From a virus: 23,424 nt of DNA. Positions within the stretch are counted from its first letter, which is position 1; each line of letters opens with the position of its first letter. Below are positions 14,944-22,783 of the stretch, one piece after another. A model generated the notes under the pieces. That model did not search any database and was not told the DNA's origin. It was given only the letters and a program-made list of their open reading frames with translations. The stretch lies in IMG/VR virus record IMGVR_UViG_3300033571_006727, positions 1 to 23,424 of that record; one strand, 5' to 3'. A program made the translations under genes and the position numbers.

Positions 14944-16262
14944 TATACGATTGTACTTCCTGCAAAGCAGTCTAGGCTTATGCTTAAGGTACTTCTTAAT
15001 GGAATCATCATTTGATTAAAATATTGATGATTAATAGACAATTGAGTAATCCAACCAACATAGGAAATAGAGTTTTCATCTGGCCCAATTTGCACAGCCA
15101 TTAAAGTTGGTCTCAAGTATCCAATATCTGCTGAGTGTTTACCTAATAAAGTCTTCCAACCATTTGGGGAGTTTTTTGTCTTACCATCCCCATTAATAGC
15201 TTTAAATAAATACTCAATGTCAGCCATAGTTCCATATTTCATTAAGTTGCTCATCTTGTAGTTAAAGGTTTCTGAACCGTTGGCGTGAAAACCGCCTTTA
15301 TAGTAGGGAGCAAATTGGTCGTAAGTTGTTAAGTTTGGAGACTTAGCTGAACGAGTTTGAAACTCTTCATTTCTGCGATGAGCGTATGCCATTGAAAAAT
15401 CATTAATTCTATCTATAACAATACTAAAGCTTACGGTCTCTTGTCCAGGGAACGCTCCAGATACTGCTCTTAATCTATCTGCAGCCGACGGGGTTACGTC
15501 TTGGTTTCGAGCTACAGACACAGAGATACTTTCTGGATTCCATAAAAATTGAAACCCATACTTGTAACTTTCTTGTTCATCCATTGCATCGTCATCAGTA
15601 CCTGCTTGTTTTTCTTTATTTTCCGTTTGATTTTGTTTGTTAATCTCTCCAACAGTTGTAACTGTGCCTGTTTTCTTATCTACACTTGAAAGAGAACCAG
15701 CTGTGTTAAAAAACCAGATTCTTCCGCGACGAAGCATGTGCTCGTCAGCATCGTTTATACCAATCATTGTGCTGGCATAACGTGTTCCAGCCACAACGCG
15801 TGGGTTTATAGGAAGACTGAACTCATGTGGAGGTAGATTCCATTTGCTATCAGGTTCAGGAGTAGTTCTAGTTTTTTTTGTTTGATTATCAGTATTGTCC
15901 GTAGTACCTTCTTTATTTAAATTATCTCTAATATTTTTTACAGCCCAAAGAATAGCTGCTCCACCAACCACTAAACCAGTAACTGGATTAGTAGCTGCGG
16001 CACCAACGGCAAGACGTAGAGCAGTGCTTTTTACAGCAGCAATTGCTAGGTTTTTACCAGCAGTTCCAGCGCCAGTCTTTGCAACAACAGCTGCTACGCC
16101 AGCGGTTTTTACTGCAACCTCAGTTGCCGTTAAAGCAACATTTGCTACAGTTTTTGAGGACGGGAGTTTTGAAACACGGTTTTTTGCAGCAGCAGTAGTT
16201 GCGTTTGTATTTATTACTGCTGTCTTTTTAGACAGTTGTTGGGGTGTATAACCTACTGACAT
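14943..16262 (-). CDS. tail/baseplate protein with hydrophobic Ala-rich N-terminus (tube-initiator-like)
   Basis: This 439-aa protein has two parts. Residues 1-120 are Ala/Val/Thr/Lys-rich, with long hydrophobic stretches (41-64 and 71-108, ending GGAAILWAVKNIRDN) that could span a membrane. A polar Asn/Thr/Lys linker follows. The C-terminal part (about 145-439) has FQFLWNPESISVSVARNQ, FSIVIDRIND and GWITQLSINHQYFNQ. It resembles the tail protein found next to LysM proteins in myophages (XkdP N-terminal type), which may form the tube start. It lies between tape measure and LysM gene and overlaps both by TAATG. I cannot name a family with certainty. The hydrophobic head is unusual for a baseplate protein. 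Confidence 0.72.
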   Translation of the reverse strand: MSVGYTPQQLSKKTAVINTNATTAAAKNRVSKLPSSKTVANVALTATEVAVKTAGVAAVVAKTGAGTAGKNLAIAAVKSTALRLAVGAAATNPVTGLVVGGAAILWAVKNIRDNLNKEGTTDNTDNQTKKTRTTPEPDSKWNLPPHEFSLPINPRVVAGTRYASTMIGINDADEHMLRRGRIWFFNTAGSLSSVDKKTGTVTTVGEINKQNQTENKEKQAGTDDDAMDEQESYKYGFQFLWNPESISVSVARNQDVTPSAADRLRAVSGAFPGQETVSFSIVIDRINDFSMAYAHRRNEEFQTRSAKSPNLTTYDQFAPYYKGGFHANGSETFNYKMSNLMKYGTMADIEYLFKAINGDGKTKNSPNGWKTLLGKHSADIGYLRPTLMAVQIGPDENSISYVGWITQLSINHQYFNQMMIPLRSTLSISLDCFAGSTIV

Positions 16263-18442
16263 TATGACTGTGCCGCCTGATTCATCATTGTTTGGCTACT
16301 TAAAGCTGACTTAAGAGCTGCCACGGTATCACCTGGATTACTTGAGCCATTAACAGCAATAGTTACGCCACCGTAGTTATAGGTGTGTTGAGCCTGTCCT
16401 CCGCCTTTAATGTTTTCCCAAGCTCCTTTAATAAAGTCTCCCAAAACGCTCTTATTATCTTTATTGAAACCATCAAGGATTCCTCTAAGAGTTGTTGGTT
16501 TTGAATCATCTTTAGAAGAAGAGGCGGAAGATGAACCCCCATCGCTAGACTCTGAAGCACCAGAGCCAGAAGAACCAGCGCTTCCACCGCTAAGAACGCC
16601 CTTAGTTGACCACTGGCTCCAGTTCTTTCCACCAGCAGACATGTGTCTAGCTACCTTTGCATTAGTCAAGGCATCAAATAAGTCATCAGTAGAACTAAGT
16701 TTAAAAGTCCCACCGTTAGCGTCTTTCCACTCTTTAGCTAGGCGTTCTTTTGCAAGACCACCAAGCATATTGATTTGGAACAAGCCATAAGATAAGTCTT
16801 TGTCGTGAGGGTTAAATGCCCAAGGACGTTTCCCAGACTCAGCCTGTGCAATCTTCTTAGCGTTCTCAAGACCTTGGTCTTTAAATCCAGCTTGCTTTAA
16901 GATGTCTTCTAACTCTTTATCTCCAAGAACAATCTTTCCTTTTCCTGCAGGACGAGTGTCTGGAGCGTTGTGAGTCTTATTGTGAACTTCCCCACCCTCA
17001 TGTCGGAATGGGTAGTTCTTAGCTTTTAATTCGTGGTTAGGAATGATTGTTCCATCAACCTTAGGCATAAAGAGTTCTGGGCCTCTTTCACCAACAATGT
17101 AAGGAGTTGGACTTTCTTTAGCAACAGGTCCGCCAGTTTCGCGTTTAAACCAGTTAAGGGGGTTGAGCATTGAAAGGCCGCCTCCACCAAATACGGTTTC
17201 ACCAAAAGCCTTGATGCCACCAAGCATTTTTAAAATAGGGATAAACCTATCAATAAAGTTTAAAGTACTTGTAATACTGCTTACAATTTTATTTCCAAAT
17301 TCAAAGACGTTACTCATTGTAGGAGCTAATTGCATCAATGTATCAGAGGCAGTTGACACTCTTTTGCTTAAAGACTGAACTGCGTTAGTGCTAGCTCCTG
17401 TTTCTCGTGCCTGCTCTTTTAAGTCAGCTCCAGCTAAACGCTTTCCGCCAGTACGCGCTTTTTGAATAAGACCGTCTGATACTTGACGGCGTACTAGGGA
17501 GTCTGTTCCAAACAGGTTAGTAATCATCATATCTAAAGCGTTACCAGGCTGCAAAGATATTTTGATATCTTCAACAGTTAGGGGTTCCCCACCAATTTTT
17601 TCACGGTTAAGCTTTGACCAAATTTCATCAATAATCTGTGGCATAGGTTTCATAGAACCGTCTTCACCACGAATTCGGATACCGACAGCACGAAGCATAT
17701 TTACATTTCGACCCTGTTGAACAGCGCCATATGCTTTCATTGATTGTTCAAGACCCATACCTGGGGTAAGGTTTGACATCTGGGCACTGCCCATAAAGAC
17801 ATCATTAAAGTTTGGACCAGAGATACCGTAAGAGCTTGCTGTAGCTAAAGCATTAGCGGCGTCAAATTTATTAGTAATTGTTCCAGCACGCTGAGCTTCT
17901 TTCATCATTCTTGTTACGTTGCCGTAGTCGCCCTTTACAGAGCCTGTTGAGCCGTAACCAGATGACTGCTGCTGGTAGAAGACAGCACGACTTGTTGCCA
18001 AGTTCATGTCTACTGCTTCTGATGTTTTAGGAAGAGCTGAGATGCTTCCAGTAAATAAAGCTGTTGATATAGGACCTCGGTTAGCGCTTAACCATTCACC
18101 AAAAGAACCGCGACCCCCGCCGCCGCCTCCACCGCTATTAGCGTTAGAAAATACCTGGTTTCCAGTTGGACCGCCTGTATAAACCTGCGGATTAAAATCG
18201 TGAGCAGCTAAGGCTCCTCCGCCAGCAAAGCGTGGTTCAGGGGCTACTTGATTAGAACCAACACCCGCTCCACCGCCACGTAGTTTATTAACCCCACCAG
18301 ATAGGGTATTAACCCACCCGCCAGTATCTTGTTTTAAAAGGTTAACTTCTTGGCGAAGAGTAGAGATACCTGTTCTAAGGTCGGAGATAATAGACCCAGA
18401 CTTAGAAGAGCTTACGTTAAACGAAGCTTTTGAGTCTGCCAC
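16262..18442 (-). CDS. tape measure protein with lytic transglycosylase domain
   Basis: This 726-aa protein sits after the tail chaperone and before the hub genes, the standard tape-measure position. It shows a Gly-rich N-terminal region, a long helical middle, and a hydrophobic patch near 375-430. The common tape-measure motif YIVGERGPELFMPKVDG occurs around residues 445-462. Residues about 505-625 form a goose-type/SLT transglycosylase-like domain: the catalytic glutamate is probably E535 in QAESGKRPW, followed by SYGLFQIN near 550. It would set tail length and open peptidoglycan during DNA entry. A Ser/Gly linker follows, and the end is HTYNYGGVTIAVNG. The start is GTG at 18442, with AAAGGA eleven bases upstream, eight bases after the frameshift frame ends. 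Confidence 0.9.
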   Translation of the reverse strand: MADSKASFNVSSSKSGSIISDLRTGISTLRQEVNLLKQDTGGWVNTLSGGVNKLRGGGAGVGSNQVAPEPRFAGGGALAAHDFNPQVYTGGPTGNQVFSNANSGGGGGGGRGSFGEWLSANRGPISTALFTGSISALPKTSEAVDMNLATSRAVFYQQQSSGYGSTGSVKGDYGNVTRMMKEAQRAGTITNKFDAANALATASSYGISGPNFNDVFMGSAQMSNLTPGMGLEQSMKAYGAVQQGRNVNMLRAVGIRIRGEDGSMKPMPQIIDEIWSKLNREKIGGEPLTVEDIKISLQPGNALDMMITNLFGTDSLVRRQVSDGLIQKARTGGKRLAGADLKEQARETGASTNAVQSLSKRVSTASDTLMQLAPTMSNVFEFGNKIVSSITSTLNFIDRFIPILKMLGGIKAFGETVFGGGGLSMLNPLNWFKRETGGPVAKESPTPYIVGERGPELFMPKVDGTIIPNHELKAKNYPFRHEGGEVHNKTHNAPDTRPAGKGKIVLGDKELEDILKQAGFKDQGLENAKKIAQAESGKRPWAFNPHDKDLSYGLFQINMLGGLAKERLAKEWKDANGGTFKLSSTDDLFDALTNAKVARHMSAGGKNWSQWSTKGVLSGGSAGSSGSGASESSDGGSSSASSSKDDSKPTTLRGILDGFNKDNKSVLGDFIKGAWENIKGGGQAQHTYNYGGVTIAVNGSSNPGDTVAALKSALSSQTMMNQAAQS

Positions 18443-18449
18443 TTACATT

Positions 18450-18600
18450 ACCGTCCTTTAAGTCTCGTAGAGCGTTCCAGCCAATTTTGCCTTTCTCTAA
18501 CAGAAAGGCCTCTTATGTCTGAAAGCGTCCATCCAGTAAAAGTTCTTGTTAGAACTTCGTATTCATCAAGAAGAGATTCGTAATCTTTTTCGCTATATAC
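18450..18600 (-). CDS. +1 frameshift extension of the tail-assembly chaperone (50 codons plus stop)
   Basis: The 150 bases between the chaperone stop and the tape measure start are coding in another frame. From GTA at 18600 to TAA at 18450-18448 there are 50 sense codons. They read VYSEKDYESLLDEYEV, then LTRTFTGWTLSDIRG, then LSVRERQNWLERSTRLKGR. The W-T-L-S-D-I and R-E-R-Q-N-W pattern resembles small proteins encoded next to gp26-like chaperones in other myophages. No ATG, GTG or TTG occurs in this frame, which is open only from 18609. It can therefore be translated only by a ribosome arriving from the chaperone frame. The +1 shift at TTT_C gives a fused protein of 314 aa. Sequence composition is that of a real protein; the frameshift is inference. 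Confidence 0.8.
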
Positions 18601-19393
18601 GAAACAAATCTAGCAAGCTCAGAGGTAAATCCATAGACTCACCACATGCCTTGCAGGGCTTCTTCACCTCCCCAAGGCGTGGGCCTGGGTTACGGTTGAT
18701 AATCTCTTCAACAATTTTTGTGCGGTCAGCCATACCAAGTGATAAAGCAGTTCCTGCACCTACTGATTGAACTCCGTCTATTGAAACAATACATCCAGAT
18801 AGTAGTAGCGTATTAATTTCAGCTGATGTTTTTTCATAGTTTTCCATCAACTTCTTTTGTGTTAATCCATTTGGAAGTCGAACTTCTACGGTTCCTTTTT
18901 TAGTCTCCATAGTCCAAGCTCTGTCTTCAATTGGATTGTCTAACTTTTTGATAGGAACATCTTTAGTTAGGTCAATCTCTTCTGCGCCTTCGCTCATACA
19001 CTCTAGACAACGAACCGCTAATGTAGCGGTTGGTCCAAAAGTTACTCTACGAATACCCAGCAATATTGCGTCTCTGTCACCAGCTAAAAGAGTGTCAAGG
19101 TCGGATTGGGATACCGCGTTGCCGCCAATTTTAGTAAGGCCTCTTTGAAGCAATACATTTAATGCTTTTCCAGAAGAACCAGCTTTTGATACTGCTTCTT
19201 CATCAGCTCCAGTAAGTTCCCTCACCTCTGCTGTGGTGTGCAACTCGCCATCTTTGTCAAGATGCCCACCTGGAAGTTGTACTTCAGACTCTGAAGGGGC
19301 CCGCGTCTTAATGACTGGTGCGGGCTCCTTCTGGGCCTTTTCAACAAATTGCTCGAGTAGTTGCGAATCAGTAATGATTTGTGGGTCGGACAC
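18593..19393 (-). CDS. T4 gp26-like baseplate/tail assembly chaperone (zero-frame product)
   Basis: This 266-aa protein resembles the T4 gp26 family that helps build the baseplate hub and tape measure. The C-terminal part has the family look: strand VEVRLPNGLT, helices, SGCIVSIDGV, and two CxxC pairs (C129/C132 in RCLEC; C247/C250 in PCKACG) that may share one zinc. The first 60 residues are acidic and probably disordered. The zero frame ends ...LLDLFRI at TAG 18595-18593. A +1 shift at TTT (residue 264) replaces the last two residues by 50 others. The start is GTG at 19393 with AGGAG eight bases upstream. The location immediately before the tape measure is where frameshifted chaperones normally lie. 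Confidence 0.85.
   Translation of the reverse strand: MSDPQIITDSQLLEQFVEKAQKEPAPVIKTRAPSESEVQLPGGHLDKDGELHTTAEVRELTGADEEAVSKAGSSGKALNVLLQRGLTKIGGNAVSQSDLDTLLAGDRDAILLGIRRVTFGPTATLAVRCLECMSEGAEEIDLTKDVPIKKLDNPIEDRAWTMETKKGTVEVRLPNGLTQKKLMENYEKTSAEINTLLLSGCIVSIDGVQSVGAGTALSLGMADRTKIVEEIINRNPGPRLGEVKKPCKACGESMDLPLSLLDLFRI
18599..18604 (-). other. +1 ribosomal frameshift site TTT_CGT
   Basis: In the zero frame the codons are TTG TTT CGT ATA TAG. Peptidyl-tRNA-Phe (anticodon GAA) on TTT can move one base forward and re-pair perfectly with TTC. The next codon is then GTA, entering the 50-codon extension. The +1 frame is open only from 18609 and the zero frame closes at 18593, so the shift must fall within about 14 bases. 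No other codon there re-pairs well after a +1 or -2 move. The same UUU_CGU slip site is used for PA-X in influenza A virus. No nearby Shine-Dalgarno-like stimulator is evident. Confidence 0.72.
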
Positions 19394-19423
19394 GATTTAT
19401 ACTCCTAGTTAGTTTAAATTAGA

Positions 19424-20059
19424 TTACTTTGGTAGACCATCTTTACGAGAGTAGTCTGAGCCTGTAAAGAAGACTGACAAGCCTTCGTGAACAAGAGACA
19501 TAGACTCAAATAAGATTGCTCCATCTGCAGCATTTAGGTCTGTGTAGTTTAGCGTACTAATCCATGCGTTGTGAATCTTGAAACCCATTACTGGAGTATC
19601 AGCCTGAGAGTCTGGATGGCTCATAACGTAAACGTTGATGTTAACGCGGAAACTCTTTGCAGCGCTTCCAGTTCCACCAGTTGCTAGTCCTTCACCAGAT
19701 GAAGCGCCAAATAGGCCACGCATCCATGTAATTGCCTGGTCGTTTCCGTAAAGAACGCCACGCTGCATAGTGATTGGGGTAAAGGTGGTCATACCAGGTA
19801 CCTGGTGAACGGTAGTGTTGTATCCACCTTCACGGTATTGGATTGACTGAGTGTTTACGCTCAACCCGCTAATGTTACTGAAACCACCAATCCAACCTGT
19901 AGAAACTCCACTGGTTGCTGGTGCTGTACTTGACGAGGTCAAGATACGCTTGTCAAATACTGCTTCTGTACCCGCTTGTGAAAATTCAGCAACGAATTTA
20001 AACGAACGTAGTGGGTCTGTCGCTAGCGTTGAGAAGCGATTGATTATGCTATCTGTCAT
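19424..20059 (-). CDS. tail tube protein, gp19-like
   Basis: This 211-aa protein matches the T4 gp19-type tail tube family. DPLRSFKFVAEF begins the fold, then GLSVNTQSIQYREGGYNTT (the conserved loop), the strand FTPITMQRGVLYG, and the late strand MGFKIHNAWISTLNYTDLNA with ILFESMSLVHEGL. Such subunits stack as hexamers inside the sheath and form the DNA channel. It is longer than T4 gp19 (163 aa), partly through a Ser/Thr/Gly-rich insertion near residues 40-60 and another (SSGEGLATGGTGSAA) near 120-135, probably surface loops. ATG at 20059 has AAAGGAG seven bases upstream and follows the sheath stop by twelve bases. Confidence 0.95.
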   Translation of the reverse strand: MTDSIINRFSTLATDPLRSFKFVAEFSQAGTEAVFDKRILTSSSTAPATSGVSTGWIGGFSNISGLSVNTQSIQYREGGYNTTVHQVPGMTTFTPITMQRGVLYGNDQAITWMRGLFGASSGEGLATGGTGSAAKSFRVNINVYVMSHPDSQADTPVMGFKIHNAWISTLNYTDLNAADGAILFESMSLVHEGLSVFFTGSDYSRKDGLPK

Positions 20060-20071
20060 TTATTGGCTCCT

Positions 20072-21577
20072 TTACGCCACAGTAACGGTGGTTCCACCGT
20101 CAAACTGACCAATTTTGATTACAACGAATTCAGCTGGACGCTGTAGTGAAACGCCAACTTCAATGTGTACTTCTCCATTATCAATAAGATACTGAGGGTT
20201 ATTCTCAGCGTCTACCTTAACGAAGAATGCTTCCTTAGGCTCTGCTCCACGGAGACCGCCCTGTGACCAGAAAGTTGTTAAGAATGAGTTAACAGTTGCT
20301 TCAAGACGACGCCATAGCTGCTCATCGTTTGGCTCAAAGATTGCAAACTCTGTGAGTGAAGTAAGAGACTTGCGTAGGTAGATAAGAGTACGACGAACTG
20401 GAATGTACTTATCTACATAACCTGGCTTTAGAGTACGTGAGCCCATAACGCAGATTCCTGAACCAGGAACGTATTTAATAGCGTTAATTGGTGCCGCTGC
20501 TGTATTCAAAGCATCGAGTTCCGCATTTGTTAATGAGGTAACAGATACTGCACCAGCAACACGTGACTGAAGACCAGCTGGTGCTTTAAATACTCCGCGA
20601 GAAGCATCTGTTGCCATCATAATTCCAGCTACAGCAGCTCCAGCACCAACAATCTTAGTAAGAGTTGAGGATGCTCCGAGAGCAGTAGTTGGGTCAGAGA
20701 TGACCAAAGCTGGGTGGTACACAGCTGCTAAAGAACTTGGTGTGTATGTTGCAGATAAAGAAAGAGCAGCAGTTGCAGTAAGCGCTAGGCTGTCTACAAC
20801 TACAAACACGTCTTCACGAGAGGCAGCGTAAGCAATTGCAGCGTTTACTACAGCAGTTGCTGTAATACCAGCAACATTAAGAACCAAAGAGTTTCCTACT
20901 GTGTCTAGAGAAGCAAGTGCTGTTGAGTAATCTGAAGCTACTAGTGCGTTTCCACCAGTTCCTCCGCTTAAAGTTTGGTTAGTTACAACCGCTGGGTTAC
21001 GAGTAACGCCTGTATTACCTGAGTTCAAATCTACTAGACCAAGGTAAACAGATGATGAGTTAACGGTAGTTACCGCATAGCGTGTATCAGTAGTTGTCAT
21101 ACTTAGGTCAGTAAATCGCTCAACAATATTTGAATCAGTAACTCCACCTGCATAGACTGTTAAGTCAAAGTAGCCAGTAGTGTTAGAGTTTGAAATAGAG
21201 ATGTTGAGGTTGTTACCCCAAGTACCTGGTGTATTAGCAGAAATTGCAAGTGTTGCTGATGGGCTTCCAGCGCGGTCATTTAATGAACGAGACGCTGAAG
21301 TTGAAGAAGCCGCAACGCGAACAACGTAGCAAGCGCTTCCACCGTTGCTAAAAAACATGTAAACAGCAATAGGCAAATCATTTGCTGCTGTTGTGTTCCA
21401 AGAACCAAATGCTTTAACATACTGGCTCCAAGAAGTTACTAGAGTAGGAGTGCTTACTGGTCCGCGGTCATTTGCACCAGCAAAGGTTGCATATGAATCG
21501 GAGGTAGCAGTTGCTACTGGTTGAACAGGGTTTAACGTCTCTTGGACGTACACCCCTGGGCGGTTAAATCCTGCCAT
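20072..21577 (-). CDS. tail sheath protein
   Basis: This 501-aa protein is a contractile tail sheath. The N-terminus FNRPGVYVQETLNPVQPV is the hallmark linker-strand region that interlocks sheath subunits. A variable, Ser/Thr/Ala-rich middle (about 90-330) follows. The conserved C-terminal domain has GICVMGSRTLKPGYVDKYIPVRRTLIYLRKSL, split by eye into GSRTL and YIPVRRTLIYL, then NSFLTTFWSQGGLRG and FFVKVDAENN, and ends with GVSLQRPAEFVVIKIGQ. ATG at 21577 has AAGGAGAT seven bases upstream, a strong initiation site in keeping with its high copy number. The order sheath, tube, chaperone, tape measure is that of simple myophages. Confidence 0.97.
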   Translation of the reverse strand: MAGFNRPGVYVQETLNPVQPVATATSDSYATFAGANDRGPVSTPTLVTSWSQYVKAFGSWNTTAANDLPIAVYMFFSNGGSACYVVRVAASSTSASRSLNDRAGSPSATLAISANTPGTWGNNLNISISNSNTTGYFDLTVYAGGVTDSNIVERFTDLSMTTTDTRYAVTTVNSSSVYLGLVDLNSGNTGVTRNPAVVTNQTLSGGTGGNALVASDYSTALASLDTVGNSLVLNVAGITATAVVNAAIAYAASREDVFVVVDSLALTATAALSLSATYTPSSLAAVYHPALVISDPTTALGASSTLTKIVGAGAAVAGIMMATDASRGVFKAPAGLQSRVAGAVSVTSLTNAELDALNTAAAPINAIKYVPGSGICVMGSRTLKPGYVDKYIPVRRTLIYLRKSLTSLTEFAIFEPNDEQLWRRLEATVNSFLTTFWSQGGLRGAEPKEAFFVKVDAENNPQYLIDNGEVHIEVGVSLQRPAEFVVIKIGQFDGGTTVTVA

Positions 21578-21615
21578 TTAAATTATCTCCTTAGATTTTG
21601 ACATGGTTACAAATA

Positions 21616-22266
21616 TTAGATAGCTGTTAGACCTGATGGGATATACGAACTAGTGCGACGCTGACCATCTTCTGTAAGTATGTTAATACCAACACTAGTA
21701 GCAGCTGGTGTAGCCGCCATAGCAACAGAAGGAGTCATTTCACTTACTATTCTAACCGTAAAAACATTACGTAGTAAACGGCGGTTTCCCGTTTCTCCAT
21801 CTACTGCGTCTCGTTTTACATATCCATCAAGGAACATAGAGCGACGAGAGGATTCTGTACCAAGTTCATTTGGCACCTCTATAACTCCGAACTTTGATGG
21901 AAACTTATTTAAGAGCTGAAAAATAATAGCTCTATCATGGCGGGGATGACGTGAATACGAAGTCACTTGGTAAACAATGTCATAGGCAACTGGAATCTCA
22001 TAAGAGTATGTGCTGCGTCCTACAGGCGCAATAGTTCCTCTGTAGTCTCCATCATATAGGCGGCCTGATGTTTGGCGGTCATTTGCTGGGACAATGTCAA
22101 TTAAATCTATGGTCATAAATGGAAACTCTTGGGCTCTTACCTCAACATCTGGGTACCCAAACCATACTTTTACTGGACGAGCAGAGCTCTTCTCATCCCC
22201 CACAGTCAGACCCTGCAACATAGTTTTAAGAGCCAGGTCTTCTGCAATAACAAATCCGTTACCCAT
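21616..22266 (-). CDS. probable tail terminator / neck protein
   Basis: This 216-aa protein precedes the sheath gene. It has alternating strands such as VKVWFGYPDVEVRAQEFPF, MTIDLIDIVP and YEIPVAYDIVYQVTSYS, plus a helix RAIIFQLLNKFPSKFG. The pattern resembles gpU/gp15-like tail terminators that cap the tube and dock the tail to the head. The C-terminal 45 residues (Ala/Thr/Ser-rich, then ILTEDGQRRTSSYIPSG) are probably flexible. It follows the HK97 gp10-like gene with a TAATG overlap. The identification rests on fold pattern and order, not on a clear motif, so a neck or connector protein is a real alternative. Sequence-family similarity was not testable here. Confidence 0.62.
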   Translation of the reverse strand: MGNGFVIAEDLALKTMLQGLTVGDEKSSARPVKVWFGYPDVEVRAQEFPFMTIDLIDIVPANDRQTSGRLYDGDYRGTIAPVGRSTYSYEIPVAYDIVYQVTSYSRHPRHDRAIIFQLLNKFPSKFGVIEVPNELGTESSRRSMFLDGYVKRDAVDGETGNRRLLRNVFTVRIVSEMTPSVAMAATPAATSVGINILTEDGQRRTSSYIPSGLTAI

Positions 22267-22601
22267 TAAAACACGTCCTCACTGATTAACTCATCGATAA
22301 GGTCTTTTCCAAAGATATCGGAAATGTATTCGTCAGTACGGTTTAAAAAAGGTCGAATAACAGATGCGGGTGGAGTAGGTCCAGTGCCGTACTCAAGGTC
22401 ATTAATTTCTTCTTGAAGGTCTTCGGGGTAGTCAATTACTAGTTGAGTATCCTTAACACGGACAGTCATATTAGAAACAACCATAGAAGGCCAGGCAGCA
22501 TCCAAAGCAGCATGTCTAAGTTTCATTGTCATCTTCTTAGAGAGCTCTTGGGCTTTAAAAAGCGCGGCTTCTTCAGCGCTATCGATATCGTTTAACGGCA
22601 C
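22266..22601 (-). CDS. HK97 gp10-like tail completion/neck protein
   Basis: This 111-aa protein begins at GTG (22601) and has a helical first half (EAALFKAQELSKKMTMKLRHAALD). A beta part follows (MTVRVKDTQLVIDYP). The pattern LEYGTGPTPPASVIRPFLNR is typical of the HK97 gp10-like family: LE[YF]GT ... P ... PFL. These proteins link head connector and tail tube. The GTG start lies 22 bases inside the 53-aa gene. A later ATG (codon 24) would delete the first helix and is less likely. It ends by TAATG at the next gene, and together with it forms the neck-side part of the tail set. The family call is plausible by motif, not proven. Confidence 0.7.
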   Translation of the reverse strand: MPLNDIDSAEEAALFKAQELSKKMTMKLRHAALDAAWPSMVVSNMTVRVKDTQLVIDYPEDLQEEINDLEYGTGPTPPASVIRPFLNRTDEYISDIFGKDLIDELISEDVF

Positions 22602-22740
22602 CTTTAATCGCTTTCCCTAACGCGTAACCTGTTGCGCCACCAAGCAAGAACTTGCTCACACCTGATTCAGGGATACTTTTAATAATAGCTTCTCTAAATT
22701 GCATATCAGAAGCTCTATCAACTTTATCTTTTTCAGACAT
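22579..22740 (-). CDS. small peptide with Gly-rich hydrophobic C-terminus, unknown
   Basis: This is a 53-aa gene, first after the terminator. The charged, helical N-terminus is MSEKDKVDRASDMQFREA. The C-terminal half is VSKFLLGGATGYALGKAIKG, ending in the basic tail AVKRYR. ATG at 22740 has GGAGAAG two to three bases upstream (TTGGAGAAGTCATG), an adequate ribosome-binding site. It overlaps the gp10-like gene by 23 bases, which is more than other pairs here. I do not recognise a family. The Gly-rich segment could be membrane-associated or a glycine-zipper helix. It is placed to be the leading gene of the tail transcript. Confidence 0.7.
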   Translation of the reverse strand: MSEKDKVDRASDMQFREAIIKSIPESGVSKFLLGGATGYALGKAIKGAVKRYR

Positions 22741-22783
22741 GACTTCTCCAATGGAGCGCAGGGTCTAACGCAAGGGTGGTGCT

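Noticed and set aside
15895-16251. 118-codon plus-strand open frame
   Set aside because: It is the mirror of the Ala/Val-rich N-terminus of the 439-aa tail protein. Such composition leaves few stops in the reverse frame.
18596-18610. -1 or -2 slippage instead of +1
   Set aside because: The -1 frame here ends soon without protein-like sequence. A -2 move gives the right frame, but no codon in the window re-pairs well after moving back two bases, whereas TTT re-pairs exactly on TTC after +1.
18546-18770. Plus-strand open frame over the chaperone end
   Set aside because: It is antisense to the gp26-like gene and the frameshift extension, which have clear protein-like composition. The plus frame has no ribosome-binding site or recognisable motif.
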